The position numbers were made by a program, and so were the translations under genes. From positions 1 to 55,772 of the forward strand of contig NZ_FMAC01000020.1 in NCBI RefSeq assembly GCF_900094555.1: a stretch of DNA of 55,772 nucleotides, in the 5' to 3' direction. The DNA comes from Martinezella hainanensis. Its GTDB lineage: Bacteria; Pseudomonadota; Alphaproteobacteria; Rhizobiales; Rhizobiaceae. Shown here piece by piece: positions 8,454 through 17,522 of this stretch; position 1 is the stretch's first letter, and each line of letters starts with the position of its first letter. Under the pieces are notes generated by a model. The model saw only the letters and a list, made by a program, of their open reading frames with translations. It was not told the origin of the DNA and ran no database searches.

Positions 8454-8684
8454 TTAACTAGCTGCCGCTCTTTCAACGTAGCGCAGGATTCTCGTTACCG
8501 TCGATCGGCTAACGCCAGCCTCTCGTGCTATATCATCGGTTGATTTGCCATCAGCTTTTAAGCGCAGAACGTTTTCGGATTTACGTCTCATCATGGCGGC
8601 AGACGGATGATTTAATGAGATCATGGCCGTCGAAACAATATGTCTGCCGGCCGACATTTCGAAAAGCTCCCGATCAACAGGCAT
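8454..8684 (-). CDS. Small HTH DNA-binding protein
   Basis: A 76-residue protein. The start at 8684 (MPVDRELFEMSAGRH) is chosen because GGAGG lies eight bases upstream; a second ATG at 8702 lacks this. The C-terminal 45 residues read VLRLKADGKSTDDIAREAGV followed by SRSTVTRILRYVERA. This is a helix-turn-helix of the resolvase/invertase C-terminal (HTH_7-like) type. The recombinase catalytic domain is absent, so it is either a free-standing small regulator or a remnant of a larger protein. The clean start and ribosome site favour a real small gene. Target unknown. Confidence 0.6.
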   Translation of the reverse strand: MPVDRELFEMSAGRHIVSTAMISLNHPSAAMMRRKSENVLRLKADGKSTDDIAREAGVSRSTVTRILRYVERAAAS

Positions 8685-9525
8685 TGTGACATCCTCCTTC
8701 AAATCACTGTCGACAGAAAGAATGACGCCAGCTTCAGACTGAGTAAATTCCCATATAAGCAGTATGTGAGCTAAGCCAACTTTACGATGCCACGGTCAAA
8801 ATGGGCAGAACGTATGTGTCAATCGTCAGAATGCTTGTCCGAAAACGGCTCGCATTTTCCACTTGATTGGTTTGCTCTAATGCAACGAGCTGTTTTAATA
8901 AAAGCTCATCGCGGACGACCGAAAACTTCGATTGCTCCCGAAGGGAAACGAACCGCAGCCAGACCGGATCGCCTCCACCCGTCGAGTGGCTCACGCCTAC
9001 GGCCGATGGGGCAAGGATGTTCATCCGGCTGGATTGAACTATGGCGATTGCTTTTCGTATGAAGTCGCAAAAGAGCATGATTGTCCGCTGCTTTATGTGG
9101 GCGAAGATTTCGCTCAGACTGACGTTCGGCGGGCTCGTTAGCACCTCTTCTCAATCGAAACAGGCGACCTGACTGGCAGCTGAAGAGCCGTGGAGCTTCC
9201 GGCTCACGGTCTATGGCTCTTGAAAGGATACGAGCCCGCGACTGCTCACTTCTCTCTAGATTTCACTCAGCTTTGCATCTCGTCGCGACCATGCCTGGAT
9301 GTGGATGTCGCAAATTCGCCAATGAGTTCTCAGCCACTGAATGGATCAGTCTCAACTGCAATCTGGGTCAAAGCGTTGTGAAACTGAACACGCTAACCCC
9401 GGCCTGCACCCTTGAGACACGGCCACCGATGCACACTGATGCACCTTCAACCGAGAAGGCCATGCCGTCGCCAAGCCTGACGCAGGTGCCGCCAGGTATT
9501 CGTCAGCGCTTGAACGCCACCCCGT
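8685..9525 (+). other. Gene-poor gap
   Basis: About 840 bp. The best candidate is a minus-strand frame at 8782-9144 (120 codons), which has a plausible composition in its last 70 residues but no ribosome site and no family match. A plus-strand frame at 9213-9599 is Cys/Arg/Thr-rich and looks like noise. Confidence 0.35.
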
Positions 9526-10260
9526 TCAAAACCTTCCGTAGGGAACAAATACCTTCCTCGCATGTAAAATCGCGTTCAGAGCGATTGCGACCAAGGTAAC
9601 CGCGGCCAGAAGCAGAAGATAGCCACCGATGGCCCGATAAACGAGCACGCCCAAGATGCCACCGAGAAGGAATGAAAGGATCGTGTAAAGATGCAATCTG
9701 AGCTTGCCCAGATTGTGCCGCGCCTCCGAAACCTGCTCACGGCCGCGCAAAGCATCCAGGGCAATGGCCAACTCGATGCCGATATCCGTTGCCATCCCGG
9801 AAACATGCGTGGTGCGAACCCTGGCATCAGAGATGCGCGTCACGACCGCGTTTTGAAGCCCCATGAGGAATGCAAGTCCGAGAACGAGAACCGGAGCGCG
9901 CCAAGCAGCAAGCAACCAGAGATCTGCGCATCCGAGCGCGGCGAGTAACACGGCCTCGGTCAGAATACTGTAAGCATAGATCGCATGCATATTGCGACGG
10001 CGGCCTGCGTTGATAATCAGCGTCGACGTCGCAGCACCCAGGATGAAGGCTACGACGATTCCTCCATAAAACAGGCTCGACAGCCATTGCCCCACGGCAA
10101 GATGATCGGACAGCGTCGATACATTGCCCGTCATGTTGGCCGAGAAGAAGCCGACGGCGTAGAAGGCCGCCGCATTCAATGTGCCGGCGATTGCTGCCAG
10201 GCAAGCCGCCAGCCGGCGGTCAATTTTCTCGTTGCGATGGGTGCCTTGTCTTACAAGCAT
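9526..10260 (-). CDS. DUF1275 (YoaK-family) membrane protein
   Basis: A 244-residue inner-membrane protein with about six hydrophobic segments. The first segment carries AAIAGTLNAAAFYAVGFFSA followed by NMTGNVSTLS, the conserved D/N-A-x-x-F-x...x-H/N-M-T-G-N motif of DUF1275. A second conserved stretch reads LAFLMGLQNAVVTRISDARV, then RTTHVSGMATDIG, which again is diagnostic (G-x-Q-N-A...T-H-x-T/S-G). The family is widespread in rhizobia and has no proven function. The start at 10260 lacks a strong ribosome site, so a slightly later start is possible. The gene stands alone, with its 3' end toward 9526. Confidence 0.8.
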   Translation of the reverse strand: MLVRQGTHRNEKIDRRLAACLAAIAGTLNAAAFYAVGFFSANMTGNVSTLSDHLAVGQWLSSLFYGGIVVAFILGAATSTLIINAGRRRNMHAIYAYSILTEAVLLAALGCADLWLLAAWRAPVLVLGLAFLMGLQNAVVTRISDARVRTTHVSGMATDIGIELAIALDALRGREQVSEARHNLGKLRLHLYTILSFLLGGILGVLVYRAIGGYLLLLAAVTLVAIALNAILHARKVFVPYGRF

Positions 10261-10588
10261 GCGAGCGACTTCTGGCGGATACGGATCGGGGACATCGGAA
10301 GCCTTTGCTCTTTCCCGGATTTCAGGCCGAACATCTTTCCGAACCTGAACCAGAAACCGTCGAGCTCTCCTCCATTCTCGGCGTTGCGAGATTGGGTTGC
10401 GGCGATTCCTACGAAGGCCAACTGTCCGAAATGATGACGATTTGTCTTACTACTCGGCAGGACATTCTCACAAGTGAGCTTTTGGCTTTGTGTGAAGATG
10501 CCGCATCATAAATGTGATTTGATACATCAGTAAGCATGCGCTAAACTGCTAACATCAGAGCTTATGAAGCATAAGTGATGGTTCTGCC
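10261..10588 (+). other. Intergenic region upstream of Ehr operon
   Basis: It lies between the divergent starts of the DUF1275 gene and the XRE gene. A plus-strand frame (10179-10511) has a protein-like second half, but its first half is antisense to the DUF1275 gene. It is not accepted as a gene. The right end holds the inverted repeat at 10561-10575. Confidence 0.4.
10561..10575. promoter_or_regulatory. Inverted repeat, possible XRE operator
   Basis: CTTATG-AAG-CATAAG is a perfect 6-bp inverted repeat 13 bp upstream of the XRE gene start. The spacing suits a dimeric HTH protein, and self-control by the adjacent regulator is inferred. Confidence 0.4.
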
Positions 10589-10891
10589 ATGATCACTGCC
10601 GCACAGATGCGTGCCGCCAGAGCCCTTCTTGGTATAGATCAGCGCCAACTCGCGGAATTGGCGGGGGTTTCCGTTCCGACAATCCAACGAATGGAAGCAA
10701 GCCCCGACGTCGTGCGCGGCAACGTCGATTCCCTGATGCGATTGCTGGCGGCTTTAAACGAAGCCGGCATTGAGGTGATCAGCGAGGGCGTCGTCAGCCA
10801 GGATGGGGGGCGCGGCGTCAGGCTGAAGACCAAGCGATCGGAGAGCGGAGTGCCTGGATTGCCCGGACGAGGAACGGGACCTCGCTCATGA
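10589..10891 (+). CDS. XRE-type HTH regulator leading hyf-like operon
   Basis: A 100-residue protein. Residues 1-65 form a lambda-repressor-like helix-turn-helix: MITAAQMRAARALLGIDQRQ, then LAELAGVSVPTIQRMEAS. The C-terminal 35 residues are short, basic and Gly-rich, with no ligand domain. Its stop overlaps the start of hyfB (ATGA at 10888-10891), so it is translationally coupled to the membrane complex operon and is probably its local regulator. An inverted repeat just upstream may be its binding site. Such small XRE proteins ahead of transporter operons are frequent in rhizobia. Confidence 0.75.
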   Translation: MITAAQMRAARALLGIDQRQLAELAGVSVPTIQRMEASPDVVRGNVDSLMRLLAALNEAGIEVISEGVVSQDGGRGVRLKTKRSESGVPGLPGRGTGPRS

Positions 10892-12909
10892 TCTCCCTGG
10901 CCGCGATCCTGCTGTGCTCGGTCTCCCTGTTTGCAACGGCAGCCCTTGCGGTCTGCATCGCCCGATCGAAACAGGCAACGAAGCTCACCTATGGCCTAAG
11001 CTTCTGTCTGTCGGCAATCGCGTTTGCCGCAGCGATCGGCGCGCTCGTAACGATGGCTTCTCCCGACGCCATATCCACGCTCGTGCTTCCGATCGGCCTG
11101 CCGTGGCTCGGCAGTCATTTTCGTCTGGATGCGCTATCCGCCTTCTTTCTGACCGTCGTCAATTTCGGCGGCATGCTTTCGAGCCTGTATGCGCTCGGCT
11201 ACGGCCGCCACGAACATGCGCCGCACCGGGTGCTGCCGTTCTTCCCGGCCTTTGTCGCCGGCATGAATCTCGTGATCCTTGCGGATGACGCCTTCACCTT
11301 TCTGATGTCCTGGGAGTTCATGTCGCTCGCCTCCTGGGCGCTCGTGATGGCCCATCATCGCGATACCGGCAACAGGAAAGCGGGCTATCTCTATATCGTC
11401 ATGGCGAGCTTCGGCACGCTCACTCTCCTGCTCGCCTTCGGTCTGCTTGCGGGACCGGACGGCAATTACAGTTTCACCACGATGCGCGCCGCCGACCATG
11501 CGCCGCTGACCTCGGGCCTCGTGCTCGTTTTGCTGTTGATCGGCACTGGATCCAAGGCCGGGCTGGTGCCCTTGCATGTCTGGCTACCGCGAGCGCATCC
11601 GGCCGCCCCCAGTCATGTTTCCGCGCTCATGAGTGGCGTCATGACCAAAGTCGCGGTGTACGGCTTCATCCGCGTGGTCTTTGATCTGCTCGGCGCGCCG
11701 GCCTGGTGGTTCGGTATCATCGTTCTGGCGATCGGCGGCATCACCGCGGTTCTCGGCATTCTGCACGCGCTGATGGAGAGCGATCTCAAGCGTCTGCTTG
11801 CGTATAGCACCATTGAAAATATCGGCGTCATCTTCGTCAGCCTCGGTCTGGCGCTTGCGTTCAAGGCGAACGGCATGGGGCTGGCGGCGGCCCTCGCTCT
11901 GACCGCGGCACTCTTCCATGTTCTGAATCATTCCTTCTTCAAGAGCCTGCTTTTCTTTGGCGCCGGCGCGATGCTGACGGCAACCGGGGAACGGGACATC
12001 GAAAAACTCGGCGGGCTCATTCATCGCATGCCGGTAACGGCCGTGTTCTTTCTCGCAGGCTGTATCGCAATCTCGGCTCTTCCTCCCTTTAACAGTTTCG
12101 TTTCCGAATGGCTGACGTTTCAGGCCGTCCTGCAGAGCCCGGCCCTGCCGCAATGGGGCTCGAAGCTCCTGGTGCCGGCCGTAGGCGGCCTGCTCGCCCT
12201 TGCCGCCGCCCTCGGCGCGGCTTGTTTCGTCAAGGTGTTCGGCGTGACGTTTCTTGGCCGTCCGCGCAGCGTGCTGGTCGAACGGGCAACGGAGGTCGAT
12301 CGCTTCTCGCTTGCCGCCATGTCGGTTCTGGCTTTCCTCTGCCTTGCTGCCGGTATCCTGCCGGGGGTCGTCATCGATACACTCGCACCGTTGACGCTCT
12401 CTTTGATCGGCGAGCGGATGCCGGTGCAAACGGATATTCCATGGCTGTCGATCGTGCCGATCGCCGAAGCCCGTAGTTCCTATAACGGCTTGCTCGTTTT
12501 CCTCTTCATCCTCTTTTCGGCGTCGTTCACGGCTTATCTGGTCCACCGCTTTGGCTCCAGATGCATCCGGCGCGCGCCGGCCTGGGATTGCGGCTTTCCG
12601 CTCAGCAGTCCGGCAACGCAATATACCGCCAGCAGTTTCGCCCAGCCCATCAGGCGCGTTTTCGGCACGCTGATCTTTCGCGCTCGCGACCGGGTCAACA
12701 TGCCGCCGCCCGGCGATCTCCGACCGGCGCGGTTCGCGCTGGAAATGCATGATCATATCTGGGAAGGCCTCTATCTACCCATCGTCGGCGCCGTTGGCTT
12801 TGCCGCGGAAAAACTCAACTATCTGCAGTTTCTGACAATCCGGCGCTATCTGAGCCTGGTTTTCCTCACGCTCGTCCTGCTGCTTCTGGTCCTGGCACTA
12901 TGGACATAA
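10888..12909 (+). CDS. hyfB: HyfB-like proton-pumping membrane subunit
   Basis: A 673-residue, roughly 16-span membrane protein of the NuoL/M/N-MrpA family, close in length to E. coli HyfB (hydrogenase-4 subunit B). The core antiporter region has a Glu in the helix SWEFMSLASWALVMAHH, the Lys-containing segment GTGSKAGLVPLHVWLPRAHP, and LKRLLAYSTIENIG. These acidic and Lys residues form the proton path in complex I-type pumps. The C-terminal hydrophilic part reads CGFPLSSPATQYTASSFAQP and ends in two more spans. The gene overlaps the XRE gene by 4 bp and hyfC by 10 bp, so the operon is tight. Confidence 0.85.
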   Translation: MISLAAILLCSVSLFATAALAVCIARSKQATKLTYGLSFCLSAIAFAAAIGALVTMASPDAISTLVLPIGLPWLGSHFRLDALSAFFLTVVNFGGMLSSLYALGYGRHEHAPHRVLPFFPAFVAGMNLVILADDAFTFLMSWEFMSLASWALVMAHHRDTGNRKAGYLYIVMASFGTLTLLLAFGLLAGPDGNYSFTTMRAADHAPLTSGLVLVLLLIGTGSKAGLVPLHVWLPRAHPAAPSHVSALMSGVMTKVAVYGFIRVVFDLLGAPAWWFGIIVLAIGGITAVLGILHALMESDLKRLLAYSTIENIGVIFVSLGLALAFKANGMGLAAALALTAALFHVLNHSFFKSLLFFGAGAMLTATGERDIEKLGGLIHRMPVTAVFFLAGCIAISALPPFNSFVSEWLTFQAVLQSPALPQWGSKLLVPAVGGLLALAAALGAACFVKVFGVTFLGRPRSVLVERATEVDRFSLAAMSVLAFLCLAAGILPGVVIDTLAPLTLSLIGERMPVQTDIPWLSIVPIAEARSSYNGLLVFLFILFSASFTAYLVHRFGSRCIRRAPAWDCGFPLSSPATQYTASSFAQPIRRVFGTLIFRARDRVNMPPPGDLRPARFALEMHDHIWEGLYLPIVGAVGFAAEKLNYLQFLTIRRYLSLVFLTLVLLLLVLALWT

Positions 12910-13856
12910 TCTTCGCCCTTTTCGCCCAAGCCCTCCAGATGTCGCTCGTCGTGCTGCTTGCGCCGCTGCTGACGGGCGTTGTGCGCATGTTCAAGGCGCG
13001 GCTGCTGCGCCGTCGCGGACCCTCCGTGATCCAGCCCTATCGCGACCTTGTCCGGCTTCTGCGCAAGGAGGCAGTGGTGGCGGAAAACGCATCCTGGCTG
13101 TTCAGAGCAGCACCTTACCTGATCTTCGCCGCGACCTGGGTGGCTGCCGCCATCATCCCGACCTTCGCAACCGGCCTCCTCTTTAGCTGGACCGCGGACC
13201 TGATCGCCATCATCGCACTGCTTGGCAGCGCGCGCTTCTTCCTGGCGCTTGCCGGCATGGATGTCGGCACCAGCTTCGGCGGCATCGGCTCGAGCCGCGA
13301 GATGATGATTGCGACGCTCGCCGAACCGTCGATGCTGCTCATCATCTTCACGCTCGCCCTGGTCGCCGGCTCGACCCAACTTTCCGCCATCGCTGCCTTC
13401 ATGACCTCGCCGCAGGTGGGGTTGCGCGTGTCGCTGGCGATCGCCCTCATCGCCCTCGTCATGGTCGCGATCGCCGAAAATGCCCGTATCCCCGTCGACA
13501 ATCCGGCGACCCATCTGGAATTGACTATGGTGCACGAAGCCATGGTGCTCGAATATTCCGGACGGCACCTGGCCATGATCGAGCTCGCGGCATCGCTCAA
13601 GCTGTTGCTCTATATTTCGTTGATCGCCTGCCTTTTCGTTCCCTGGAAGCTCGTCGCCTTCGGGGCCGGGCCGCTTGCCTACCTGATCGGATTGTTTGCC
13701 TATCTCGCCAAGTTGGCAGGGGGCGGCGCCTTGCTTGCGCTGTTTGAAACCGCGACCGCCAAGATGCGCGTGTTCCGCGTGCCGGAATTCCTCGGTGCAG
13801 CGCTGATGCTCGGTCTGCTCGCCGCGCTGCTGCGTTTCGTGTCGAGGGGGCTCTGA
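12900..13856 (+). CDS. hyfC: HyfC-like NuoH-type membrane subunit
   Basis: A 318-residue membrane protein of the complex I subunit 1 (NuoH)/HycD/HyfC family. It anchors the peripheral arm to the membrane pumps. Diagnostic parts are RRGPSVIQPYRDLVRLLRKE near the N terminus and ENARIPVDNPATHLELTMVH followed by EAMVLEYSGRHLAM, the acidic loop that meets the large subunit. About eight hydrophobic spans are visible. It starts inside the end of hyfB and overlaps hyfE by one base (TGATG). Length and motifs are typical of hydrogenase-4 and formate hydrogenlyase versions rather than respiratory NuoH. Confidence 0.85.
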   Translation: MDIIFALFAQALQMSLVVLLAPLLTGVVRMFKARLLRRRGPSVIQPYRDLVRLLRKEAVVAENASWLFRAAPYLIFAATWVAAAIIPTFATGLLFSWTADLIAIIALLGSARFFLALAGMDVGTSFGGIGSSREMMIATLAEPSMLLIIFTLALVAGSTQLSAIAAFMTSPQVGLRVSLAIALIALVMVAIAENARIPVDNPATHLELTMVHEAMVLEYSGRHLAMIELAASLKLLLYISLIACLFVPWKLVAFGAGPLAYLIGLFAYLAKLAGGGALLALFETATAKMRVFRVPEFLGAALMLGLLAALLRFVSRGL

Positions 13857-14521
13857 TGACCGGGTCGGTCTTCGATATCGCCCACATGCTTGCCGGTGGT
13901 CTGGTGCTCGTCAGCATGATGATGCTCTATCAGGACCGTCTTTATGCGCTGCTGAACGTCTTTGCGCTGCATTCGCTGGTGCTGACGCTGTCGGTTGCCT
14001 GGCAAGCCCTCATCCAGGATGCACCGCATCTCTTTGTAACGGCGGCGATCGCTCTCATTTTCAAGGCGATCATCATTCCCGTGGTGCTGCATCGCATGAT
14101 CCGCCAGCTCGGCATCCACCGCGAGATTGAGACTGTCGTCGGCATCGGCCCCACCATGCTCGTCGGCCTGGGACTGGTGGCCCTCGCAACGGTGGTCATG
14201 CTGCGGGTGACACCGTCGGCCGATCCGATCGCACGCGAAGATCTTGCCTTTGCCCTATCGGTCCTGCTGCTGGGACTGCTGATCATGGTCACGCGCCGCA
14301 ATGCCGTCAGCCAGGTCGTCGGCTTCATGTCGCTGGAAAACGGATTGGTGCTGGCGGCGACCGGCGCCAAGGGCATGCCGCTGGTGGTGGAGATCAGCGT
14401 CGCCTTCTCGATCCTGATCGCCTTCATCGTCATCGGCGTCTTCCTGTTCCGCATCCGCGAGCGCTTCGACACGGTAGACGTCCGGGCGCTCGACGATTTC
14501 AAGGGGAGACGACGCAAATGA
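13856..14521 (+). CDS. hyfE: HyfE-like NuoK-related subunit
   Basis: A 221-residue membrane protein with about seven hydrophobic helices, matching E. coli HyfE in size. The C-terminal half carries SQVVGFMSLENGLVLAATGA followed by a hydrophobic span and FRIRERFDTVD. The buried Glu in M-S-L-E-N-G is the NuoK-type conserved residue. HyfE-type subunits are fused relatives of NuoK and part of the proton-translocating module. Overlaps of one base with hyfC and four with hyfF indicate coupled translation. Confidence 0.8.
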   Translation: MTGSVFDIAHMLAGGLVLVSMMMLYQDRLYALLNVFALHSLVLTLSVAWQALIQDAPHLFVTAAIALIFKAIIIPVVLHRMIRQLGIHREIETVVGIGPTMLVGLGLVALATVVMLRVTPSADPIAREDLAFALSVLLLGLLIMVTRRNAVSQVVGFMSLENGLVLAATGAKGMPLVVEISVAFSILIAFIVIGVFLFRIRERFDTVDVRALDDFKGRRRK

Positions 14522-15984
14522 ACGCTCCCTCCCCCTCCATCCTCGGCTTCGACGCGGTGACGGCCGTCCTCGTTGTTCCAATCGCCGCCGCAGCCCTTCT
14601 GACACTCCTGCCCGGCTACCGCATGACGGCGCGGCTGAACATGGTCGCAAGCCTTTTGACGCTGCTTGCAGCGCTTTTGCTCTTTGCCAGCGCGCGGCCG
14701 CCACCGGGCCGATACCTGCTCGTGGACGATCTCAATATCGTCTTCATCGTCCTGAATGCCTTCGTCGGCTTCACCACCAGCATCTTCAGTGCCGGCTACA
14801 TCGCCCATGAGCTTGAGATCGGCCGTCTCACGCCCGCCAACCTGCGATTCTACCACGCGATGTATCAGGTCATGATGTTTGGTATGAACCTAGCGTTCGT
14901 GTCGAACAATATCGGCCTCATGTGGGTGGCGGTGGAGCTTGCGACGCTGACCACCGTGCTGATGGTTGGCATCTACCGCACCCATGAGGCACTGGAAGCA
15001 GCCTGGAAGTATTTCATCCTCGGCAGCGTCGGTATCGCTTTCGCATTGTTCGGCACCATCCTCGTCTACCTGGCCGCTCAGGCCGTCGTCGGCACCGGCT
15101 ACGACGCCATGATCTGGACGACGCTGGTGGAACACGCCGCCGGCTTTGATCCGGCTCTTCTCAACCTCGCTTTCATCTTCCTGCTGCTCGGCTACGGCAC
15201 CAAGGTCGGACTTGCGCCGCTGCATGCCTGGCTGCCGGACGCGCATGCCGAGGGGCCGACACCGATCTCGGCGGTGCTTTCGGGTCTTCTGCTCAATGTT
15301 GCGCTCTATGCCGTTTTGCGTTTCAAGATCGTGCTTGCCGCCAGCCCGGAAGCCATCAGCCCTGGGCCGCTGATGATGACGATGGGGCTTGTCTCGCTGA
15401 TCTTCGCCGCCTTCATGCTCTACCGCCGCCGTGACATCAAACGTCTGTTCGCCTATTCCTCGATCGAACATATGGGCATCATCGTCTTCGCCTTCGGCCT
15501 GGGCGGCTCGCTCGCCAATTTTGCCGGCCTGTTGCATATGGTCATGCATTCGCTGACCAAGTCGGCAATCTTCTTCGCCGTCGGTCACATCGCCCAGATC
15601 AAGGGGACGCAGAGGCTTTCGGCCATTCGAGGCCTCACCGAGACGCATCCGGGGCTCGGCTGGGGGCTGCTGGCCGGTGTAATCGCCATTGCTGGCCTGC
15701 CGCCGGCCGGCATTTTCATGAGCGAGTTCCTCATCGTCAGCTCGACCTTCGCGAAGCAGCCGCTGCTCGCCATTCCGCTTGTCTTCGGGCTGCTGGTCGC
15801 TTTCGGCGCTCTGCTGCTGCGATTGACGGGAGCGATTTTTGGTCAACCGCGCGGCAGCACTGCCCCGGCCGAAACGTCCTACTTGCCGATGTTTCTGCAT
15901 CTCGCGCTGGTACTTGGAGCCGGAATCTATCTACCGCCGCCGATGGTTACCTGGTTTCAGCATATCGCCAATCTTCTTCGATGA
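14518..15984 (+). CDS. hyfF: HyfF-like proton-pumping membrane subunit
   Basis: A 488-residue membrane protein of the NuoL/M/N family, slightly shorter than E. coli HyfF. It carries the conserved Glu in GLMWVAVELATLTTVLMVGI, the Lys-loop GYGTKVGLAPLHAWLPDAHA and the segment RRRDIKRLFAYSSIEHMGII. This is the second antiporter-like subunit of the complex, beside hyfB, which suggests two proton channels. Both ends overlap neighbours by four bases (ATGA). No missing residues were noticed in the core helices. Confidence 0.85.
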   Translation: MNAPSPSILGFDAVTAVLVVPIAAAALLTLLPGYRMTARLNMVASLLTLLAALLLFASARPPPGRYLLVDDLNIVFIVLNAFVGFTTSIFSAGYIAHELEIGRLTPANLRFYHAMYQVMMFGMNLAFVSNNIGLMWVAVELATLTTVLMVGIYRTHEALEAAWKYFILGSVGIAFALFGTILVYLAAQAVVGTGYDAMIWTTLVEHAAGFDPALLNLAFIFLLLGYGTKVGLAPLHAWLPDAHAEGPTPISAVLSGLLLNVALYAVLRFKIVLAASPEAISPGPLMMTMGLVSLIFAAFMLYRRRDIKRLFAYSSIEHMGIIVFAFGLGGSLANFAGLLHMVMHSLTKSAIFFAVGHIAQIKGTQRLSAIRGLTETHPGLGWGLLAGVIAIAGLPPAGIFMSEFLIVSSTFAKQPLLAIPLVFGLLVAFGALLLRLTGAIFGQPRGSTAPAETSYLPMFLHLALVLGAGIYLPPPMVTWFQHIANLLR

Positions 15985-17510
15985 TGCGAGGCCGGACTAT
16001 GTCGATGTTGGATGATCTCATAGGAAATGGCTGGCAGGTTTCGCATCATGGGCCGTGGCCGCGTGCCGTTACCGATTCCTCCACATGGAAATCGGCAGCC
16101 TCGAGGTTGTCGGAAGGACAATTGACGATGCTTGGCCTCTGGGGCGAGCGCAACGCCGTGCACATGGCGCTGCTCGACGAGCAGGCCGGCAAAAGCGCCA
16201 TCCTTAGCCTGGAGAAATTGCATGACGGCTATCCCTCCATCGCGCGATACCATCCGCCGGCAATACGTCTGGAGCGAACGCTCCGCGACCTCACGGGATT
16301 GGAACCAGCGGGACTTCCAGATAGCAGGCTGTGGATCGACCATGGCCGCTGGGATCTGCGGTTCCCATTGGGAGAGCGCAGCACGCCCGTCTCCGAATAT
16401 TCCTACGCCTTTCTGCCCGTCGAAGGAGAGAACCTGCACCAGATACCGGTCGGGCCGGTGCATGCCGGCATCATCGAACCCGGCCATTTTCGCTTCACGG
16501 CCAATGGTGAAACCGTCGTTCGCCTCGAGGAACGGCTCGGCTACGTTCACAAGGGGATCGAGGCGCTGATGGCGGGTGCCGACCTGGCGCGTGGGGTGCA
16601 GCTTGCCGGGCGAACATCCGGCGACAGCAGCGTCGCCTATGCCTATGCCTTTTCGCTGGCGGCGGAAGCAGCTCTTGGGCTTGAGGTGCCGCTGCGTGCC
16701 GTTTGGCTACGGGCGCTGATGGCCGAACTCGAGCGGATCGCCAACCACCTCGGAGATATAGGCGCGATCTGCAATGACGCTGCCTTCGCATTGATGCTTG
16801 CTCATTGCGGCGTGTTGCGCGAGCAGGTGCTGCGCGCCGCCGACGCTGCCTTCGGGCACCGGCTGATGCGCGACCGTATCCTGCCTGGCGGCGTTGCCGC
16901 CGACCTCGACGGCAACGCAAAGGCCGGCTTGCAGGCCCTGCATGCCGAGCTCAGCCGGAAATTCCCTGCCCTGGTGGAGCTTTACGACAATACCGCCTCG
17001 CTTCAAGACCGGACGGTCGGTGCGGGCACATTGGGGAGTGGGCTTGCCCGCCAATATGGTGCAGGCGGCTACGTCGGCCGAGCAGCCGGCCGCAGCTTCG
17101 ACACCAGACGCGACCTTGCCTATCCGCCCTATGACGAATTGACCTTCGATGTACCGCTGCTCAACGACGGCGACGTAAACGCCCGAGTATGGATCCGTAT
17201 TCGCGAAGTCGAGCAGGGCCTGTCGCTCATTAGACAAATTCTCGACCGACTGCCGGGCGGCTCGGTTCTTTCCGATGTTCCGCCTGTCAATGAATTTCGA
17301 GAGGGCGTAGCTCTTGTCGAGGGATTCCGTGGTGACATCCTGGCATGGCTACGTCTCACGCCTGAGGGCAGGATCGAGCGCTGCCATCTGCGCGATCCCT
17401 CCTGGTTTCAGTGGCCGCTGCTGGAGGCTGCGATCAAGGATAATATCGTCGCCGACTTTCCGCTCTGCAACAAATCATTCAACTGCTCATACTCGGGGCA
17501 CGATCTGTAA
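15981..17510 (+). CDS. hyfG: HyfG/NuoCD-like large subunit, NiFe ligands lost
   Basis: A 509-residue fusion of a NuoC-like N-terminal part (about 1-150) and a NuoD/hydrogenase large-subunit part (160-509). The frame opens with GHFRFTANGETVVRLEERLG and YVHKGIEALM as in HycE/HyfG. The first metal motif, R-x-C-G-x-C in NiFe hydrogenases, is R-T-S-G-D-S here (211-216), so both Cys are Ser. The C terminus ends FPLCNKSFNCSYSGHDL instead of D-P-C-x-x-C with a cleaved tail, leaving at most one ligand-like Cys. A NiFe centre is therefore not expected. A start at 15999 (GAGG seven bases upstream) is a good alternative to 15981, which overlaps hyfF by four bases. Confidence 0.85.
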   Translation: MMRGRTMSMLDDLIGNGWQVSHHGPWPRAVTDSSTWKSAASRLSEGQLTMLGLWGERNAVHMALLDEQAGKSAILSLEKLHDGYPSIARYHPPAIRLERTLRDLTGLEPAGLPDSRLWIDHGRWDLRFPLGERSTPVSEYSYAFLPVEGENLHQIPVGPVHAGIIEPGHFRFTANGETVVRLEERLGYVHKGIEALMAGADLARGVQLAGRTSGDSSVAYAYAFSLAAEAALGLEVPLRAVWLRALMAELERIANHLGDIGAICNDAAFALMLAHCGVLREQVLRAADAAFGHRLMRDRILPGGVAADLDGNAKAGLQALHAELSRKFPALVELYDNTASLQDRTVGAGTLGSGLARQYGAGGYVGRAAGRSFDTRRDLAYPPYDELTFDVPLLNDGDVNARVWIRIREVEQGLSLIRQILDRLPGGSVLSDVPPVNEFREGVALVEGFRGDILAWLRLTPEGRIERCHLRDPSWFQWPLLEAAIKDNIVADFPLCNKSFNCSYSGHDL

Positions 17511-17522
17511 AGGCAAGAGACT

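Noticed and set aside
8782..9144. A 120-codon minus-strand frame
   Set aside because: No ribosome site, no recognised family, and competing frames on the other strand; not listed as a gene.
11584..12756. A 390-codon minus-strand open frame across hyfB
   Set aside because: It mirrors the hyfB coding sequence. The composition (Glu/Arg/Gln/His-rich) is that of a shadow frame and no family fits.
14890..15900. A 336-codon minus-strand open frame across hyfF
   Set aside because: Antisense shadow of a clear membrane-protein gene; no ribosome site, low-complexity charged composition.
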